Below are positions 50,354-63,965 of a stretch of 64,000 nt of DNA, piece after piece. The DNA lies in NCBI RefSeq assembly GCF_000149955.1, contig NC_030992.1, positions 4,227,721 through 4,291,720 on the forward strand. The letters run 5' to 3'. The stretch comes from Fusarium oxysporum f. sp. lycopersici 4287 (Eukaryota; Ascomycota; Sordariomycetes; Hypocreales; Nectriaceae). The translations under genes were made by a program, and so were the position numbers. Under the pieces are notes generated by a model. The model saw only the letters and a program-made list of their open reading frames with translations, made no database searches and was not told the origin of the DNA. The first letter of the stretch is position 1; the number at the start of each line of letters is the position of its first letter.

Positions 50354-52510
50354 TCAGACACGTGCAGCAACATCAAAGGCACTGTTCGCGGCAGTTCCAC
50401 CCATTGCACTGAATCCGGTACAGGACCCTGTAGCTCTTTCATATTGTATAGCAACGCAGGAAGGAAAAGCAACGCAGAAAGACACACACTGGTTGAAACT
50501 GCTTGACGGAGCTGTTCCTACCGATGTACCGCCTGTAACAACGCTGTTACAGGAGATAGTAAAGTCGACACCCGAGACGGTGTATGGATTGCTTGTGTTC
50601 TCGCACTCACTGGGCGGTGCTGCAGTAGTTGTAGTCGACGTGAGATCTGTAGTGGTGTCTGCGGTACTGGCCTCGGTAGTAGTGGATGTGATCTCTGTTG
50701 TAGACTCTGAAGAGGTCGTAGACTCGTTTATAGTTGTCTCTTCAGTACTTGACAACGTACTTGGGCTAGCTGACTCTGACGAGGTCTCTGAGGTTGAGCC
50801 AAAAGTTTCAGAGGTCGTATCGGTTGGCCCATCTGACGTGACTGTGAGCAAACTTGTAACCTCCTGCTCAGTAGACGAAGATGCCTCAGTACTTAAATCG
50901 CTGGAGAAGATTGATGACTGGGTGGTGACAGAAGATTCAACAAGTTCGGAAGAGGCAATGGTAGATGTTACAACGCCGAATGTCTGTGTGAGGGTTGAGG
51001 CAGATGTATCAACAATCTGGGAAGAAACGGTGATGGGGGCTTCAGAACTAATGGCTGAGGCAGATGAACTGATCGTTTGGGAAGAAACAGTGGAAAATAC
51101 TCCAGTACCAGGTTCGGAAGAAACGGTGGATGATACAGAGCCGAATATTTGCGAAGAGGTCAAGGTAGATGTGTTAATGATCTGGGAGGAGGCGGTGGGA
51201 ACAATCTGGGAGGAAACGGTGGTAAATGCTTCAGAACCAGATGGTTCGGAAAAGGTACTACTTGGTTCAGCAGAGCTCAGAGAATTGAACTCTGTAGATA
51301 CGGTCGTTTCTGCTGTTGTAGGCTTTCCGCTGCTGACACCTCCGGAACTGACAGCCTCAGGTGTTGTTGCCTCAGATGTTGTTACCTCAGGTGTTGTTAC
51401 CTCAGGTGTTGTTACCTCAGGTGTTGTTACCTCAGGTGTTGTTACCTCAGGTGTTGTTACCTCAGGTGTTGTTACCTCAGGTGTTGTTGCCTCAGATGTT
51501 GTTGGCCCAAGTGTCGTTTCCTCAGATGTGACTGGTAAAGCGGAAGTTGAAGTCTCAAAACCCACAAGCTGACCATTTTGACATTGCGTAACTGTATCAT
51601 GATAAGCATGTGACAATGTAAAAGCACCGACGTTATTCTTACCGTCATAGACACCCAGAGTAACTGGAACGCATCCAGGAGGACTAGCACTAAAGGTGAT
51701 GTATACTTGGCCACTAGAGTCCTGACAGAAACCTGCCTCACCATTTGGCAGGCCCGAGTTCCTGAAAAAGAGTGTTCGGCCAGTAGTCCCAAAGGTTTTC
51801 GTAATGGAGCCCTGGATAAAAGAGTCTTCATCTTGGACACCCAGCGCCTTGTAATCCTCACCAGCATAAGACGTCGGTAAACCGTTAACGAACAGCTGAC
51901 CTTCGGCCAAGTTGAAGGTCAAAGCAAAGGTACAAACATCTGGGTTATCAGCGCCGACAAAGCCTCCGATTTCTCGTTTCTTAATATCGCGTTTTTGGTT
52001 ACTGGGTGCCTGGACGAGGAAGATGACAGATCGTCCGGGTGGTTCAACAATACCGGTGGAGGTGGGAAGGGTGGAAGAGGTTATGTCTGTTGCAGATAGC
52101 GAAGGTGTGACAATTGGCTCGGTCAAGGATCCGGTCATCGGACCAGAGGATGGCGCCTCAGAGTCAGTTCGTGCTACACTCAAAGTCGACAAGCCAGAGT
52201 CAAGTGTAGGTGTTGTTACAGTTTCCGAAGCAATTATGCTCTGATCATTTGTGTCTGCCAAATCATCAATACTAGTTCAACACAAATTTAGCAAGTAGAA
52301 AGTCTTCGTACAGGAGGCCGTTGCAGCTGAGCTGTTTCCGAAAAACGTGAGGTGTCTCGACGGTGACAAAGCGGGCTGCCCAGATATCGGGGCAAGATAG
52401 GTAGATAGGTACGTGATACACCATGTATCCATAATCATTGAAGGGTATTCAGCTGCCGAAGCTATGCCTACAGACCCCAAAAGACTTGTTGCAAGAATAT
52501 AACTCTTCAT
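50354..52510 (-). CDS. Secreted mucin-like Ser/Thr-rich protein with PAN/WSC-like C-terminus
   Basis: Exon 1 starts at 52510 with a signal peptide (MKSYILATSLLGSVGIASA) and CITYLSTYLAP. A short intron near 52350-52270 leads to the long second exon; the exact border is not resolved. Then follow a Ser/Thr linker, a KKREIGGFVG dibasic site, a cysteine-containing globular part (residues C-T-F-A-L-T-F-N, G-F-C-Q-D, P-P-G-C-V-P-V-T-L-G-V-Y-D) and a TTPEV tandem repeat. About 230 Ser/Thr-rich residues follow, and a C-terminal cysteine-rich block (NQCVSFCVAFPSCVAIQYERATGSCTGF) resembling PAN/apple or WSC modules. Probably a heavily O-glycosylated wall or surface protein; binding partner unknown. Confidence 0.8.
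51352..51495. repeat. 15 bp coding minisatellite (TTPEV on the minus strand)
   Basis: Seven perfect copies of a 15 bp unit with degenerate copies at each end, inside the mucin-like gene. Unit length is a multiple of three, so copy changes keep the frame. Perfect nucleotide identity among the central copies suggests recent expansion. Confidence 0.9.
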
Positions 52511-53199
52511 TATTGTTGTGGTGTTTTAAGAAAGCTTACGATGCTTGACAGAGATCAATGACCCAGGCAGGAGATTGCCAAGGTTTTAAGTACAAAGCCG
52601 TTGAAGAAGATGACATCCCTGGAATGGAATATTGGTATTACTTCAAAACATTGCGCTGAAGGGACTTGGCGTATGTCTTAGGCGGTCCACAGCCGAGCAA
52701 TGGTCTATAGAGAATCGGGTGCAGACTGTTTATTCGGTGGAGAGTGAATGTCTCATAGTATGAAAATTTAAAATTGATCATTCCAGATGTGTCGATTAAG
52801 GTATCTTATCTTTCTCTCCCTTACTGGCCTCGACCCAGCCTCCCGATTACTTATTATTTGTTTTCTAAAAAGCATTTAAGAGTATTTAAATAAATGTATA
52901 AAGCAAAAGTGTTATTTTTATAAGTAAGAATTGAGTTTGATATGAATTTCTTTCTATACAGCCTGTAGCACTATCTGCCTAAAGCCTTTATCCGGAAAGC
53001 GGCCCGACGAAGTCTCGTTATGCGGGGGGTTTGCAGAGGCTATGCTACAGTTCCACAGAGGGATTTACTAATTTCCGAGGTTGATAAATTAAGACCTCGC
53101 TATGAAATCTTGCAATTACTATGCAAGATGGTATAGCCTCTTCGCGTCCTCTGAAACTACATCTCACCACGTCGCTCGCAGTCGCTCGCAGTCACCTCA
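52511..53199. other. Divergent intergenic region
   Basis: Between the mucin-like gene and the acyltransferase. AT-rich at 52850-52950. No gene seen. Confidence 0.4.
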
Positions 53200-54881
53200 A
53201 TGTCTTCAGGAAATACCACTGCTCCTGAACTGGCGAACATGTCGACATCTGACATTGTGTTCCCTTTGCATGAGTTCGATGACTCCCCTATTAATCGGTA
53301 TATGCAACACTGGACACTGCGGTTTGATGCAGTCCTTGACACACAGAAGCTGTGCGCAGCTCTCACGCATCTTCTCAGCATGGGCGACTGGAGAAAATTG
53401 GGCGGCCGCTTGCAGTTCAACAAGGACGACAAGCTTGAGATCCATGCACCAAGAACATATACTCATGAGCGCCCGGCGTTTCAATTTTCAGAAGAGATCT
53501 TCTCGGTGAAAACTGCGGATCATCCTGTTGCGAAGAACCTCCCAAGGGCAAGAGGCAAGGCCGAATTGTTTCCCGGAATCACTTCGCAATTCAACTTGTT
53601 AACCCTTGGACCTGAATGGGCGCTTGATTTTACTGAGCATATTCGGCGTCAAGAGCCCATTATTGGCGTCCACATAGCCCTTTTCAATGATGCGACACTG
53701 ATCAGTATCCGCTGGGTTCATGTCGTATGTGACTTCATGGGGATCAAAGCTCTGGTCCTCGCGTGGTCGATGGATCTTGACGGACGCTACGACGATATCC
53801 CGCCTTTTATGGGTGCATACGACGACCCTCTGAAGAATATTGGATCTCCGCCGCTCAAAGAGCCTTACGCTCTGAAGGATATGCAGCTGAGCCCTGAAGC
53901 CTTTAAAAAGACATACGAAACATACTTGGAGCACGTCGTAAGATATCCAATATCAGTGCGACGTATGCTCGTGCTGCCAGACTCTACCTTACAGAGGATC
54001 AAGATGGACTTCGTCGGTGGCTGCGGTTCGGATAAACTCGAAGTTATTCCAAAGGGAGCCCTTTTCAATGGACAATTTGTAAGCGACGCCGATATTTTGG
54101 CCGCATGGGCACCGCGGCTCTGCTGTGTATCCTCCTGCGGTGGATCGACCCATTCNNNNNNNNNNNNNNNNNNNNNNNNNNNNNNNNNNNNNNNNNNNNN
54201 NNNNNNNNNNNNNNNNNNNNNNNNNNNNNNNNNNNNNNNNNNNNNNNNNNNNNNNNNNNNNNNNNNNNNNNNNNNNNNNNNNNNNNNNNNNNNNNNNNNN
54301 NNNNNNNNNNNNNNNNNNNNNNNNNNNNNNNNNNNNNNNNNNNNNNNNNNNNNNNNNNNNNNNNNNCCGACTCGAGTCCTGTATTCATCGCCAATGCAAC
54401 GTTCTCGACCTCGACCAACACCACGCTACAAGCGCTTCGGCAGCAGCCACTGGCGAGAACCGCCCTTCTAGTGAGGGAATCTGTGGCGGCGCTGACCAAG
54501 GCCCCGCAAGTGCACGCGCAGCTACATCTCTTGAGGGAGTCTTACGCGAAGGACAAGGAGAACCCTCCCGTCTTTGCCGCCCAAGACGCCTTCATCCTGG
54601 TCGTGTCCAACTTTAGTAAAATGGGCTTTTTTGACTCAATCGACTTCTCCCCCGCTGTCATTGCCCCCGCCACAGTCGGTCATGGGAAGTCTCCGGGCAA
54701 GCTTGCATGGCACCAGTGGACTTCGCTGGAGCACAATACGCACATTCGTAACATGTTCCAAGTGGGTGGCAAGGATGGCCAGGGCAATACGTGGATGATG
54801 GCAATCTTGCCGCCCGAGACCTGGGCCGTGGTGGAGGGGCATTTAGCCGGGCTCGCGGATGCACGGCCAAGCAAGTTGTAG
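53200..54881 (+). CDS. HxxxD (BAHD-like) acyltransferase, with assembly gap
   Basis: The start at 53200 gives an N-terminal half with INRYMQHWTLRFD, LSMGDWRKLGGRL and the catalytic HVVCD (HxxxD) at about residue 180, followed by FMGIKALVLAW. The C-terminal half after the gap has the structural motif region SNFSKMGFFDSIDFSPA and ends at 54881 with WAVVEGHLAGL. The two halves are in different frames. The frame read just before the gap turns from a family-like stretch (SDADILAAW) into low-quality sequence, so an intron in the gap or a base error near 54110 is likely. Family role: transfer of an acyl group from CoA to an alcohol or amine of a natural product. It lies 650 bp from the PKS start and in the same direction. 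Confidence 0.85.
54156..54366. other. Assembly gap (211 N)
   Basis: A run of N inside the acyltransferase coding region. Its true length is unknown, so the frame across it cannot be judged. Confidence 0.99.
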
Positions 54882-55529
54882 GATCTGGCTTACGTGAGGC
54901 ACAGTTCTGCGGCTCTTGGGCTGCTGTCCAATAGAGCGTGCCATACATGTCTGAGACCCCATCCTTTCGCCACCTTCTAGGGTAGCTGATGCAACCCCAC
55001 GATCCTTCCGGTCGGAAATAATAAGTATCTTTCATTTGCCATTGGCAGGTTAAATACTATACTACTATATCTGTCCTTCTGAGCTCTGAATCGTACTATA
55101 GTGAAGGCTTATGGCTCCACGATCCTACGCCTGGCCACAAGGAGCCATTGATTCCGATTTTGCCTAGAGCGGCAAACAAGCATTGACTAGCCGCGCCGCC
55201 ACCAGATCTTGGAGATATTCTCGTGCACGACCGAACATCGGATCTTGATAGTTGACTGCCGACCAATTTAGCCTATTGTTATTATGACGCGAGAAAAAGC
55301 TGTGATCCATCGGGCTCGCAAGCCAGAATGAGCTGTTTCGTCCGCAGGGACGGGACGAGCCTGAATCCTTCGAAGAGGGGAACACCTTGGCCTGCGAAGT
55401 AGATACGTGACCAGTTGAGAAAAGTTATAGTTATAGTGTACAAGAACAGAAAAGGTGATATATGTAGACCGTTTGTATTGTTTCTCCCATACAAATCTAA
55501 AACCATCGTATCGTTGTCGCAATAACGTC
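54882..55529. promoter_or_regulatory. Upstream region of the PKS
   Basis: No supported gene. Likely acyltransferase terminator plus PKS promoter. Confidence 0.4.
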
Positions 55530-58500
55530 ATGTCTCGAAATATAAGCCCCCCGACCCCGATCGCCATTATCGGCGTTGGTTGTAGGCTTCCAGGTGGAGC
55601 TAACAACTTAGACAAGCTATGGGAACTGCTGTCGGAGGGCCGCAATGGGCAGACTGAAATTCCCAAAGACCGCTGGAACGCAGATTCGTGGTTTGATGCT
55701 TATCCAGATGCAAAGCAGTCTATGGTGACCAAGCACGGATATTTCCTCCACGATGACATTTCCCAGTTTGATGCCAAGTTCTTCGGCATCTCGAGCGCGG
55801 AAGCACACTCGATGGATCCGCAACAGCGTATCTTTCTTATGACGACGTATGAAGCTCTCGAAGACGCTGGTATTCCCGTTGAAACACTGCGCGGCTCCAA
55901 CACTGGCGTGTATGCCAGCATATTCGAGAGGAGCTACGACCGCATGGGACACAAGGACTTGTCCACGATTGGTAGGACGCACCTGAATGGAACAGGCGAG
56001 TCTAGTAAGTCGATGCAGCTAGCCAATGATGCCTGTACTCACGGCTCACACCAATCAGTCCTATCAAACCGAATATCGTACTGTTTCGACCTGCGGGGTC
56101 CCTGCATGACGATTGACACTGGCTGCGTATGAAATCCAAGAACTGAAATGTCACACGAGTGCTTTACTGACTTTGCGTAGTCTGGTAGTCTTGTCGGCTT
56201 GCATCAAGCATGCCACAGCCTTCGATTGGGCGAGTCGAATCTCGCCTTGGTTGGTGGCTCGCAGCTTGTCATTCAACCAGATGTTCTAAGCATAAGTGAG
56301 TTGTTCTTCGTCTGCACTGCCTGTGAATCGTAAGTCAGACACGAACATCGCGCTGATATCCATGTAGTGAGTGGCATGGGAATGCTCAATCCAGATGGAA
56401 AGTCCTATGCCTTTGACTCGAGAGGCGCTGGGTATGGACGCGGTGAAGGGGTTGCCACAATAGTACTCAAGCGTTTGGACCACGCGCTTAAGGACGGGTA
56501 AGTCATGGATCCTTCGAAGCCACTCAGCATGTTTACCAAGATGACAGTGATCGAGTACATGCCATCATCGCCAATTCGGGCATGAACCAAGACGGCAAAA
56601 CGCCAGGCCTGAACACTCCAAGTAGCGAGGCACAGGCAGCTCTCTCCCTCCGTGTATACCAAGAGGCTGGACTGAATCCTGCCGATACGTCATTCGTCGA
56701 GGCACACGGCACTGTAAGTCTCTTGGTATGTCAAAAGAAGACTCAGTCTGAGAAGAATAATTAGGGAACGCAAGCAGGCGACCGCGAGGAGATAACATCG
56801 ATATCCAAGGTCTTCTGCGAAGGATCTGGCAGGAGAGATGACCTATACGTCGGCTCAGTCAAGACGAACATCGGCCACCTTGAAGCTACTTCTGGCATCG
56901 CTGGCTTGTTGAAATCCATACTCGTTCTCAAACATGGCCAGATTCCTGCTAACCTCAACTTCATCAAACCAAAGCCGTCTCTAAAGCTCTATGAGAAGAA
57001 GATAAAGGTACAAACAAGTTTTAAAGTCATCAAACTCGATAAAGGACGCGCTAACATGCAAGCAGATCCCAAGTGAACTTACAAAGCTGCCAACACCACA
57101 GCACAATGGCCCGGCTCGAGTATCTGTCAACTCATTTGGGTACGGAGGAACTAACTGTCACGTTATCCTTGAAGATCCAGGCTCCAAACACCAGCTTAAC
57201 GGGAATACGAATGGGACATCCACTGATCAGAATGGCACTCAGTCATGTAATGGAGCCACCAATGGATCCATAAACACTCACTTGGCTTCTCCGAATGGAT
57301 CTTCAATTCCTACTGATGTCACTACTGTTATCGATTCTACTCCGCAATTGTTTGTTGTTAGTGCATCAACCGAGAAGGCTTTACTCTCAACACTTGAAAA
57401 TACCAAGCAGTGGGCAAATACCCATCTACTGAATCCTCAGACTCTACGTAGCCTTTCTTACACGCTGGGTGTTCGCAAGTCTGTTCTATCATTCCGCCGA
57501 GCTATCGTCGCATCGACATGCATGGAGCTGCTGGAAGAATTAGATCAAATGGTTCATCCGAAGAGAGCGACCACTCTTGCACCGCTCACCTTTGTCTTTT
57601 CCGGACAAGGTGCCCAATGGCATGCGATGGGTCGTGAACTAATCAACTCGTCACTATGCTTCCGACAATCAATGATGGCTATGGAGAGTACCATATTGAG
57701 TGAAGGAGGCTCGTGGAGCCTCATTGATGAGTTACTCAAAGCGGAGAGCGAGTCGCGGATTGGCGAGGCTGAGATCTCCCAGCCTGCGACGACGGCCATT
57801 CAGATTGCGCTTGTGGATCTACTAGAGAGTCTTTCTATAAGGCCCAGCCGGGTTGTTGGCCACAGCTCTGGTGAAGTTGCTGCTGCATATGCTGCCGGTG
57901 CCTTGAGCAGAGACAACGCCATCATTGTGTAAGTCAAGTGCATACCCTACGAGACGATGTAACTGATGTTCAATAGTGCCTATCACCGTGGTGTTGCTTC
58001 CTCGAATGCAAAAGCAGCGGCTGAGGTGCCTGGCTCCATGATGGCAGTCAGTCTGGGAGAGGCCGAAGCGCAGCGATACATTGATAGGGTTACAACTGGA
58101 ATTGTCAGTGTAGCCTGTGTGAATAGCCCAGAGAGCAGTACAATCTCGGGAGACTTGGCTGCCATTGAAGAGTTAAAGTCTCTACTTGACGCCGAGGGAA
58201 TCTTTGCCCGCAAACTTAAAGTTGATACTGCGTATCACTCGCATCATATGCGGCGAATCGCACAGGATTACCATAAAGCGATGCAAAATATCGAGTCCTC
58301 TGACGTACGAAGCGATGTTGCATTCTACTCAAGCGTTACCGGTAGAACCAAATCAGCAGCATTCGGCGCCGACTACTGGAGCGAGAACTTAGTATCGCAG
58401 GTCAAATTCAGCCAGGCATTGGCTTTGCTGCGGGATGATCAACTAAGAAACGAACCGGGGATGGACACAAGTATTTTCATCGAAATTGGTCCTCATCCAG

Positions 58501-61500
58501 CCTTGGCAGGCCCTTCCAGTCAAACACTTGCACCATCAGGGGGCGCAAAGTTCAAATTCGAATACTTCTCTGCCCTCGTGCGTCACAAGAACGCTGTACA
58601 GACAGTCTTATCCCTCGCTGGCAAGATCTTTGAGCTAGGTCTCAAGGTTGATCTGGAAGCCGTACTCAAGATGACCGATGAAGGAGAGCCTGAAATTATC
58701 CGAGATTTGAAATCTTATCCCTGGGATCTTGCTCCATTCTGGCACGAGTCTAGACTAAGCAAGGATCACCGTTTTCGCAAGTTTCCACCACATGATTTAG
58801 TCGGCCTACTAGATCCGGCGAGCACTATTCAAGAGCCGCGCTGGAGATATCTCATCAACTTGGACGCCTTGCCGTGGCTGCGTGATCATGTGGTCGAGGG
58901 CTTCACATTGTATCCGGGCGCAGGCTACCTTACCATGGCTATCGAGGCAATGAAGCAGCTTGTACAGCTGAGAGATGCTAAGCAGTCGATTTCAAGATTC
59001 ATCCTCCGTGATGTGGTCATTTCGAAGTCCATTGTCCTCAACGAGTCAGACAATGACGAGCAGTCTGGCGAAGTTGAAGTGCAGCTCAGCATGTCCACCT
59101 CACGCCAATATGAAGGCAGTCGTTGGGAAACGTTCCGAATTTGGTCATATGAGAATGCGAATGGATCATGGACCGAAAACTGCTCAGGTGAGATTACGGT
59201 CGAATATGAAAGCACTGAGGATGATGAAGTGAATGGGGCAAGAGAAACAGATTTGCGCAGGGAAGAATCGATGCAACTCCTTAATGATGCTCGACAGAGC
59301 TGTAATATGGAGATGACAAAGGCCGAGTTCTACGAGTTCGCCAAGCTTACCGGCAACCAATGGGACGGGGCATTCAGTCCGATTGATTCTTTGAAATACG
59401 GCAACAAAAAAGGCCTTCTCGATATCATTGTTCCAGACGTGGCTTCTTTGATGCCATATCGCTCCTTCAGACCTCACATCATTCACCCAATCACCCTCGA
59501 TGCTGTTCACCAACTCAGTGGGATACTTTTCAAGAAGTTTGTGTCCAACGCTCCCTGTGTTCCAACAAAGATTACTCTGCTGGAAATTGATGCCAAAGTC
59601 TCGTCACGAGCAGGCGATAGCCTGACTGCCGCCATGCAGATTGAGCCCGATGGGCCAAAAGCATCTACAGGTCAGTCTTGGGTGTTCCAAGAAGAGACGG
59701 ATGGCCAGTTCAGACCAGTCATCAAACTTTTGGTTAACCTCAGAGCCATCGGCGAGGCGCATCAAGATGAGAATCGGCCCTTCGTCCAGGATAAAGTTAA
59801 TCGGCTAGAATGGAACCTGGATGCGGATTTTATGACAGAAGCTTCGTTCTCTCATTTTCTCTCCACCACACTGGGCTTGGATGAGAATATGACATATAAC
59901 TATGAAGGAAGCAAAGTTTCTGCTGTCGAAGCTGAGGAAAGTTTCCTTGTAGCCGACCAGGCGGCATCCATTTGGATCCGGGATGCACTGAGCTACGTTG
60001 AGACCAACAACGTTGAGATAACGAGCCCTCATCTAGTCAAGTATCTTGAATGGATGAAGAAGTGGGTTAGCTCTGACTATTGCAGCCAGATCATGTCAGA
60101 CTTATGCTTGGAGGATGAAGTCAGCGTATTGAAGCGCATTGACTCCCTCACCAATGCACCCGAGCTGCAACTACTTGCACGTGTCGGCAGAGCTCTTCCC
60201 GGAATTCTAAGCGGTACATCCGATCCCTTGAGTGTTATGCTGGAGGGGAACCTCCTGATAAGGGCTTACGAGGGTGGAACCTTCAGTGGTGACTATGAAG
60301 CTGCAGTTGCATATCTTCAGCTTCTAACATTCAAGAATCCGCGACTTCGCTTTCTGGAGATTGGCGCGGGGACGGGCGGCTGCACCAAGCGACTTCTCGG
60401 TGGAATTGCCAGTCGAAACAGTAGTGGCGGCCTTCCCATCGGGCAGTACACGTACACGGACATATCAAGCGGCTTCTTTGAAGAAGCTCGCAGCACCTTC
60501 GCCGACTGGGAGTCTTATATGGACTTCAAGACGCTGGATGTGGAAGGCGATCCTCTCGCACAGGGTTTTCAGCCTGAATCATATGATGTCATCGTGGCAT
60601 CGAACGTTCTGCATGCGACGAAGCGGATGGACGTCACGATGGAGCATGTGCGAAAGCTTCTCCGCCCTGGCGGAAGCCTCATCCTCGTTGAGAACTCACC
60701 TAAAGGCGCAGTTATCGGTCTCATATTTGGCACCCTATCTGGATGGTGGGCTCATGAGGACGAGTTCCGAGAGGACACTGCGCTGATGTATAGAGAGCAA
60801 TGGGATACGATACTATCAAGGAACGGCTTTGGAGGAATACATGTTGCGCGCAACAGCATGATGGTTTCCAAAGCTGTGGCCTCGTTCACCAACGGACATA
60901 GTACGGGAAACAATAGGATTGTACTCATCGAAGATGTGGCCGATGATGGGATCGTCGAGATTTCTAAGTATATCAAGTCTACTTCGACCGATGTCCAGAT
61001 AAGCGAGTGCACATGGGATCGAGTAGATACTAGCGAGGACACGCTCTACTTGGTCGTTGATCGCGCTGAGACGCCTCTACTCCTCGACCCTCAGCCTCAA
61101 TTATTCACGACACTCAATGCTCTTCTTGCCTCAAAGGCCAAGATACTCTGGGTCGTCATTCAAGATACCCCCGATCCAGTATCAACGGCATACAAGGGCG
61201 TGGTAAATGCTTTTATACGAGTCCTCCGTCGCGAGAGTGGCAACACTGGGTTCGTCACGCTCGACATCCGTGATCCTGCTCCCAGTCCCGAGGTAGCCGG
61301 GCACGCAGTAGCTGGGGTCTTACAAAAGTGCTTCTGGCCAGGGACTCAGGATGAAATGTCTCTGGAGCCTGAGATCGCCTATGAGAATGGCCGACTACTG
61401 ATTCCTCGGGTATTGCCAGATGCCACATTTTTGAAATGGGCTCGTAGCAGCTGGAATGACTCTACTATGACCCAGACAGAGACTGCTCTTCATCAAGGTG

Positions 61501-63965
61501 ACCGGGCTCTCAAGCTTGAAGTCGCTACTCCCGGCTTACTAGGCTCTCTCCGATTCGTGGATGGTGACTTGTTGCCAGAATTAGGAGCTGACCAGATCGA
61601 GGTCAAACCAGATGCCTATGGGGTCAACTACAGAGATGTGTGCGTGGCCCTCGGACAAATGAATTCCGATACGCAAATGGTCGGCGAATTCGCAGGCGTA
61701 GTAACAGCCGTTGGCCCAGATATGAGGGACTCGTTTCAGGTGGGAGACAGGGTCATGGGCTTTGGTGCTCAGCCATATAGCAACCTGTCACGTGTCAACG
61801 GATACCATGCCCACAAGACGCCCAACTGGATGAGTAACACTACAGCAGCATCGATACCATACGCATATGTGACTGCGTACCAATGTATTAGGAACCTGGC
61901 CAACCTCGAGAAAGGACAATCCGTTCTCATCCATTCTGCATCCGGAGCGGTTGGGCAAGCGGCAATTCAACTTGCCCAGTCCATTGGAGCAGAGATCTTC
62001 TGTACGGTCGGCAACCGCGAGAAACGGCAATTTCTCATAGAAACTTACGGCATCCCAGAAAGTCATATCTATTCTAGCCGGTCTGGTTCAGTTAAACAGA
62101 GTATCATGCGTCTTACAGGAGGGGAGGGTGTGGATCTTGTGCTGAGCACATCAACGGGAGAGATGCTTAGAGAGAGCCTTGACTGCGTTAAAAGTTTGGG
62201 CGTCTTTATTGATCTGGTGAAGACTGAGATGCACAAAGCCTCTCTTCTGAGCATGGCTGCATTTGAAAAGTCAATCACATTCCATCCCTTTGATCTGATA
62301 ACTCTGGCTACACGAAAGGCTGACCAGATATACCGCGTTCTTGGTGAAATCGTCAAACTCATTGGGTCAGGGGCACTTTTTCCGATGGAACCAGCCAAGG
62401 TGTATCCCATCGAGCAGGTCGAGGATGCTTTCCGCCTTGTGAGTGCGAGAAAACACATAGGAAAAGTTGTTCTCGTGACACAGCCCACTTCAAGAGTCAA
62501 ATGTCTACCGGCGCAACCAACACCTCTGCGACTTCGGAAAGACGGAACTTACATCGTGGCAGGAGGTCTTGGCGATCTACCTTCACGGATATGTCACTTT
62601 TTCGCTGCCCGTGGAGCCGGACATATTGTCTCCCTCTCTCGGCGCACCATCGGCGATGAGACGAGACGTAAGCATATGGCAGCAGTGGAAGCGCATGGTG
62701 GTCAGCTCCACCTACTGAAATGTGACATCACCAATGAGGAGCAGATGAGGAATGCTGTCTCATTTTGCAGCGCGCTGCCTCCAGTAAGAGGCGTTGTGCA
62801 GGGGGCTTTGGCTCTGAGGGTAGGTTACTGTTATCCACATGGACCAATGCAATATTCTGACACTTTCTAGGATCGAACCTTTTCCCAAATGACTGTCAAT
62901 GAGTGGAAACAGCCACTTCAGCCCAAAATTGTTGGAACCATCAATCTAGACAAGTATTTCGCCAGCCCGGACTTGGCCTTCTTCGTGGCACTGTCATCTA
63001 TTGTGTCAGTGATTGGCAAGTCTGGCCAGTCGAACTACGCAGCTGGCAATGGCTTCCAAGATGCCTTTGCACGCGCTCATGCCAATCACCCGCATACTCA
63101 GTATGTCTCCCTCAACATCGGCGCTGTCTCCATTGATGCCCACGGCGCTTTGGAGGCATCCCAGAATGAGACCACAATTAGTACTATTAGGGCAAGTCTC
63201 CGACAAAACAGTGTCATGGATATCTCCTTTGACGAGTTCTTTGCAAACTTCGAATACCTCATGACAGATCTTGCTCAAAAGGATGGCCTACACCAATCAA
63301 TCCAGGGAGTAACGCGTCTGTCAATGATGGAAGCCAACGACGAGTATCTGCTCGATAATCCCGTTTTCAACCAATTACAACATACTCTGGAGCAAAAGAC
63401 CACTGGCGCCGCCAAAAGCGACAAGATCGACTTTGCAGAGGCCCTGGCTGGTGTCAAGACCATGGTCGAGGCCGAGCAGCTGATCCAAGACGCTGCACTC
63501 GCCAAGTTTGCTGTCTTCCTCGACCGACCGATAGAGGAGATTCGGGTCGATCAGTCTTTAGCCACAATCGGGCTGGATTCTCTCGTCAGTATTGAGTTGA
63601 AGAATTGGATGGTGCGCACATTCCAGGTTAATCTGCAGACATCAGAATTGAGCGGCGCCGGCAGCATCACAGCCCTCACGGCCACAGTTGCTTCGCGATC
63701 TAAATTGATTCCTGATGAGATCAGGCAATCAGGACCGAAAGAAATTGGCACCGCCACAGAAGAATCGTCTTTATCGACCGGCGAGCAGGTTCAGACTAAT
63801 CACGGCTTCTATTGTTGCCGGACTTGCAAAGAGTTACCCAGGTACCCGCTCGTCGACCTCGACGAGGCCGTCAAGGATCTTCTCAACAGCATCGGCCATT
63901 TTGCTCACACCCGGGAGAGTACAAAGAGCTCAGTCGCAAGCCCATGCCCTAGCAGCACCAGATAG
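55530..63965 (+). CDS. Highly reducing type I polyketide synthase (KS-AT-DH-MT-ER-KR-ACP) with start of a carnitine-acyltransferase-like domain
   Basis: Nine exons (55530-56004, 56059-56126, 56181-56295, 56368-56497, 56548-56713, 56765-57007, 57066-57928, 57977-62819, 62871-63965) join in frame to 2,665 residues. KS (about 10-430): active-site cysteine in DTGCSGSLV, split by an intron right after the Cys, then EAHGTGTQAGD and [14 protein letters not shown] (about 565-880): [12 protein letters not shown] and GHSSGE. DH (about 955-1250): [11 protein letters not shown] and the aspartate in [23 protein letters not shown] (about 1480). ER (about 1870-2180): [12 protein letters not shown] and [14 protein letters not shown] (about 2210-2400): [13 protein letters not shown] and [14 protein letters not shown] serine in IGLDSLVS (about 2535). 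After residue 2614 a [21 protein letters not shown] stretch opens a choline/carnitine acyltransferase domain. The listed stop is probably reached only through a frame break at the very end of the window. Confidence 0.93.

Noticed and set aside
51352..51495. Regular repeat that could look like a CRISPR array
   Set aside because: 15 bp head-to-tail units without spacers, in a eukaryotic coding frame.
51149..51538. Cysteine-rich repeat frame (RCCYL units)
   Set aside because: It is a frame shadow of the 15 bp minisatellite, not a real Cys-rich peptide.
50493..51572. 359-codon + strand frame across the mucin-like gene
   Set aside because: It is the antisense of low-complexity Ser/Thr-rich coding sequence. 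It has no domain, signal or family pattern, and the minus strand has a signal peptide and cysteine modules.
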